Shown: in pieces, positions 6,290 to 8,190 of the stretch
Layout: each line of letters opens with the position of its first letter
How positions within the stretch are numbered: the first letter of the stretch is position 1
The notes under the pieces: generated by a model
What the model was told of the DNA's origin: nothing
Seen by the model: only the letters and a program-made list of their open reading frames with translations
Database searches by the model: none
Made by a program: the position numbers and the translations under genes
Assembly: GCA_016871655.1 (NCBI GenBank)
Contig: VHCR01000054.1
Span: forward strand, 1 to 8,190
Length of the DNA: 8,190 nt
Source of the DNA: Verrucomicrobiota bacterium
Lineage (GTDB): Bacteria; Verrucomicrobiota; Verrucomicrobiia; Chthoniobacterales; UBA6821
Reading direction: 5' to 3'

Positions 6290-7526
6290 ATCTCGGAATT
6301 TATTGAATGAAGTCTTTACGGCCCTCACCGATACTCCCGCAGTCCTCATCAATGGACCGCGACAAGCTGGAAAAAGCACGCTCACACAAGCTCCAGAAAT
6401 TCTCAAACAAGGGAGACATTATCTAACCTTTGATCAACCGAGTTTTGTGACCGCAGCAAAAAATGATCCCGAGGGATTCATTGCAGGTTTACCTGAAAAA
6501 GTCACTCTTGACGAGGTTCAACATGTCCCAGAAATTTTTTCCTGCATCAAGGCCTCTATTGATCGCCATCGACAGCCAGGACGATTTTTGCTCACAGGCT
6601 CTGCCAACGTTCTCTTCTTACCCCAGCTTTCCGACTCGCTTGCGGGGCGTATCGAAATTTTAACACTCTGGCCTTTTTCACAGGGAGAGCTGCAGCACAA
6701 AAAAGAAGATTTCATCGACCCTCTTTTTTCTAACAAGCCGCACTTCCTCACACAACCGATTTCAAAAAAAATCAATCACACTGCTTTGTTTGAAAAAATT
6801 TTAACAGGCGGCTACCCACCCCTCATTACACGAACAGTTCCAGCGCGGCGCAGAGCGTGGTTCAAATCATATCTCACAACTATTCTCCAACGAGACGTTC
6901 GTAATTTTTCTGATATCGCCGACTTGAATGCACTGCCACGCCTGCTGGCAGCTACAGCGGCACGTTCGGGAGGCCTCCTTAATTTTACAGATCTCGGACG
7001 ATCGCTGATGCTACCGCAAACAACGGTGAAACGTTACTTCACTCTCCTCGAGGCAACTTTTCTTGTGCAGTTGCTCCGTCCTTGGTCAACCAATTTGGGA
7101 CAGCGCATCATTCAAACACCCAAACCCTATCTCACTGACACGGGGCTTCTCGCTCACATGCTGGGATTAACGACAGACCGATTGATGCTTGATCCTAGCC
7201 TTGCGGGAAGCGTCATGGAAAATTTTGTTTTCATGGAATTGCTCAAGCAAGCAACGTGGAGCAAACAAAAACCAGAATTTTATTTTTGGCGCACCGCTTC
7301 GGGACAAGAAGTTGATTTGCTTTTGGAAGATCAGAACGGTCGTCTCGTCGGCATTGAAATCAAAGCTGGCGCGACGTTAACAGCAAAAGACGTCCGTGGA
7401 TTGCAAACACTCTCAGCACTCGCTGGTAAACGCTGGATCCGCGGCATCATTCTCTACACGGGAAGCGAGATCATTCCTTTTGGAAAAAATTTGCATGCTA
7501 TTCCCATTTCTTATCTTTGGTCATAA
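6285..7526 (+). CDS. COG1373-type ATPase (AAA_14 + DUF4143) with PD-(D/E)xK-like C-terminus
   Basis: This is a P-loop ATPase of the AAA_14/DUF4143 group, patchily distributed in bacteria and archaea and of poorly understood function. It has 413 residues, typical for the group. Walker A is GPRQAGKST at 24-32, Walker B VTLDEVQ at 73-79, and the sensor-like strand FLLTGSANVLFL at 101-112 is followed by SLAGRIEILTLWPFSQGE. The DUF4143 part starts near ILTGGYPP (172-179) and contains a winged-helix-like stretch FTDLGRSLMLPQTTVKRYFTLLE (234-256), which could bind DNA. The end has FYFWRT, Glu342 and Asp344 in GQEVDLLL, and Glu358 and Lys360 in GIEIKAG, the spacing of a PD-(D/E)xK nuclease core. The ATG at 6285 is preferred over an in-frame TTG at 6270 inside repeat copy 4, which would add only repeat-derived residues. 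There is no Shine-Dalgarno sequence. The four repeats immediately upstream are the obvious candidate control region. The TAA stop lies in the second flanking 10-mer. Confidence 0.92.
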   Translation: MKSRNLLNEVFTALTDTPAVLINGPRQAGKSTLTQAPEILKQGRHYLTFDQPSFVTAAKNDPEGFIAGLPEKVTLDEVQHVPEIFSCIKASIDRHRQPGRFLLTGSANVLFLPQLSDSLAGRIEILTLWPFSQGELQHKKEDFIDPLFSNKPHFLTQPISKKINHTALFEKILTGGYPPLITRTVPARRRAWFKSYLTTILQRDVRNFSDIADLNALPRLLAATAARSGGLLNFTDLGRSLMLPQTTVKRYFTLLEATFLVQLLRPWSTNLGQRIIQTPKPYLTDTGLLAHMLGLTTDRLMLDPSLAGSVMENFVFMELLKQATWSKQKPEFYFWRTASGQEVDLLLEDQNGRLVGIEIKAGATLTAKDVRGLQTLSALAGKRWIRGIILYTGSEIIPFGKNLHAIPISYLWS

Positions 7527-7533
7527 AAATTAC
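7524..7533 (+). repeat. Right copy of the flanking 10-bp direct repeat
   Basis: TAAAAATTAC is identical to 6190-6199. Its first three bases are the stop codon of the ATPase gene. If the two copies mark an insertion, the inserted block would be about 1.33 kb, consisting of the tandem repeats and the ATPase gene and nothing else. Confidence 0.4.
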
Positions 7534-7540
7534 ACTCTTA

Positions 7541-7570
7541 GAAAAAACACCTTGTGGTTTTTCTTTTCTT
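7541..7570 (+). terminator. Weak candidate intrinsic terminator after the ATPase gene
   Basis: The arms 7542-7550 (AAAAAACAC) and 7554-7562 (GTGGTTTTT) can pair around a CTT loop with one A-G mismatch. G7541 and C7563 extend the stem. A T-rich run (TTTTCTT) follows to 7570. The stem has few G-C pairs, so termination would be inefficient. It stands between the ATPase stop codon and the initiator tRNA, where a terminator would be expected, but it also overlaps a possible tRNA promoter. Confidence 0.4.
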
Positions 7571-7580
7571 GAAGTAGATT
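7552..7580 (+). promoter_or_regulatory. Candidate sigma-70 promoter for the initiator tRNA
   Basis: TTGTGG (7552-7557) and TAGATT (7575-7580) are separated by exactly 17 bp, and transcription would begin about 8 nt upstream of the tRNA 5' end. Both boxes are imperfect matches (3 of 6 and 4 of 6), and the local sequence is T-rich, so this is a suggestion only. Confidence 0.3.
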
Positions 7581-7594
7581 TTATCTCCAATTGA

Positions 7595-7671
<77 letters not shown>

Positions 7672-7675
7672 ACTC

Positions 7676-7688
7676 GCTGCTTCGCAGC
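7676..7688. other. Small hairpin between the tRNA and trpS
   Basis: GCTGC-TTC-GCAGC is a perfect 5-bp stem with a 3-nt loop, 4 nt after the tRNA CCA end and 6 nt beyond the trpS stop on the other strand. It sits where the two convergent transcripts meet and could help end or process either one. Neither strand has a T-run after it, so it does not qualify as a normal intrinsic terminator. Confidence 0.4.
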
Positions 7689-7694
7689 AAGGAA

Positions 7695-8189
7695 TCATCT
7701 CAATCCAACAGCCTCTCTAACTCGCTCCAGCACTTGATTGGCAATGAGATTGGCCTTTTCAGCCCCTTCTTTTAAAACGGCATCCACGTAACTAGGGTCA
7801 CGGAGAATTTCTTCACGTCTCACTCGCATTGGGGCTAGATATTCCCAAATTCCATCGAAGAGTTGTTTTTTGTAAACACCATAACCGTTGCCACCCGCTT
7901 GGAAGGAAGCTTTCATGGCGTTGTAATCAACAGGCGAGGCCACGTGCTGATAAAGATCTAAGATGACAGAATTTTCTATCGGCTTGGGAGCTTCGACCGG
8001 AGTCGAGTCGGTCTTAATCGACATCACTTTTTTCCGCATCACTGCTTCTTCTAAGAAAAGTGGGAGCGTGTTCCCATAACTCTTGCTCATCTTGGCTCCA
8101 TCAAGACCTGGAACAGTTGCTGTCTCTTCCTTGATTTTTGGCTCTGGCAATTTAAAAAGCGAACCATATGTCTCATTCATCTTCACTGC
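7695..8189 (-). CDS. trpS: Tryptophanyl-tRNA synthetase, C-terminal part
   Basis: This is a class I aminoacyl-tRNA synthetase that charges tRNA-Trp with tryptophan using ATP. Only about the last 165 codons are in the window, roughly half of a usual 330-residue TrpRS; the frame runs off the right edge. A GTG at 8186 is internal, since the Rossmann core must lie further upstream. The ATP-binding loop LDGAKMSKSYGNTLPLF is present, with KMSKS encoded by 8079-8093. It is preceded by the NETYGSLFKLPEP segment typical of TrpRS. The following helical region (SPVDYNAMKASF, YGVYKKQLFDGIWEYLAPMR) forms the anticodon-binding part. The KMSKSYGN form, rather than KMSKSDPN, marks one of the bacterial TrpRS subtypes. 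It is convergent with the initiator tRNA, with 23 bp between them. Regulation lies outside the window. Confidence 0.95.
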   Translation of the reverse strand, partial: AVKMNETYGSLFKLPEPKIKEETATVPGLDGAKMSKSYGNTLPLFLEEAVMRKKVMSIKTDSTPVEAPKPIENSVILDLYQHVASPVDYNAMKASFQAGGNGYGVYKKQLFDGIWEYLAPMRVRREEILRDPSYVDAVLKEGAEKANLIANQVLERVREAVGLR

Positions 8190-8190
8190 G

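Overview
The window is a compact bacterial chromosome segment of roughly balanced to mildly AT-rich composition. It carries eight protein genes, two of them cut by the window edges, and one tRNA gene. Taxonomy is uncertain. The signal peptides and a WaaG-like glycosyltransferase suggest a diderm (Gram-negative type) bacterium. The TrpRS type, the Rsm22-like methyltransferase and an unassigned 424-residue protein would fit the Planctomycetes-Verrucomicrobia-Chlamydiae group, but that is an impression from memory. None of the six start codons visible in the window has a convincing Shine-Dalgarno sequence.

Layout, left to right: (1) 3-920 (+), the 3' part of a secreted endonuclease/exonuclease/phosphatase-fold protein. 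(2) 889-2013 (-), a GT4 glycosyltransferase whose 3' end overlaps gene 1 tail to tail by 32 bp. (3) 2053-2973 (+), the tyrosine recombinase XerC, divergent from gene 2; a weak dif-like sequence lies across its stop codon. (4) 2974-3122, a gap with a short perfect inverted repeat and a pyrimidine-rich tract. (5) 3123-3971 (+), an unrecognised secreted protein with a Pro/Thr-rich tandem-repeat linker. (6) 3968-5242 (-), an unrecognised protein with a charged N-terminus, sharing 4 bp of stop codons with gene 5. (7) 5243-6229 (+), an Rsm22/METTL17-like ribosomal methyltransferase with four candidate Fe-S cysteines; its start codon directly abuts that of gene 6. (8) 6201-6289, four 22-bp tandem repeats, each with an imperfect 17-bp dyad. 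(9) 6285-7526 (+), a COG1373-type AAA_14/DUF4143 ATPase with a PD-(D/E)xK-like C-terminus. (10) 7595-7671 (+), the initiator tRNA-fMet. (11) 7695-8189 (-), the C-terminal part of TrpRS, convergent with the tRNA.

Most of the window is housekeeping sequence on alternating strands with no clear operon. The part that stands out is 6190-7533. The iterated palindromic repeats encode the last nine residues and the stop codon of the methyltransferase and run into the start of the ATPase. The whole repeat-plus-ATPase block lies between two copies of the 10-mer TAAAAATTAC. This looks like an acquired ATPase cassette carrying its own operator or iteron array, inserted at the end of a ribosome-maturation gene. 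That reading is an inference from sequence structure alone.
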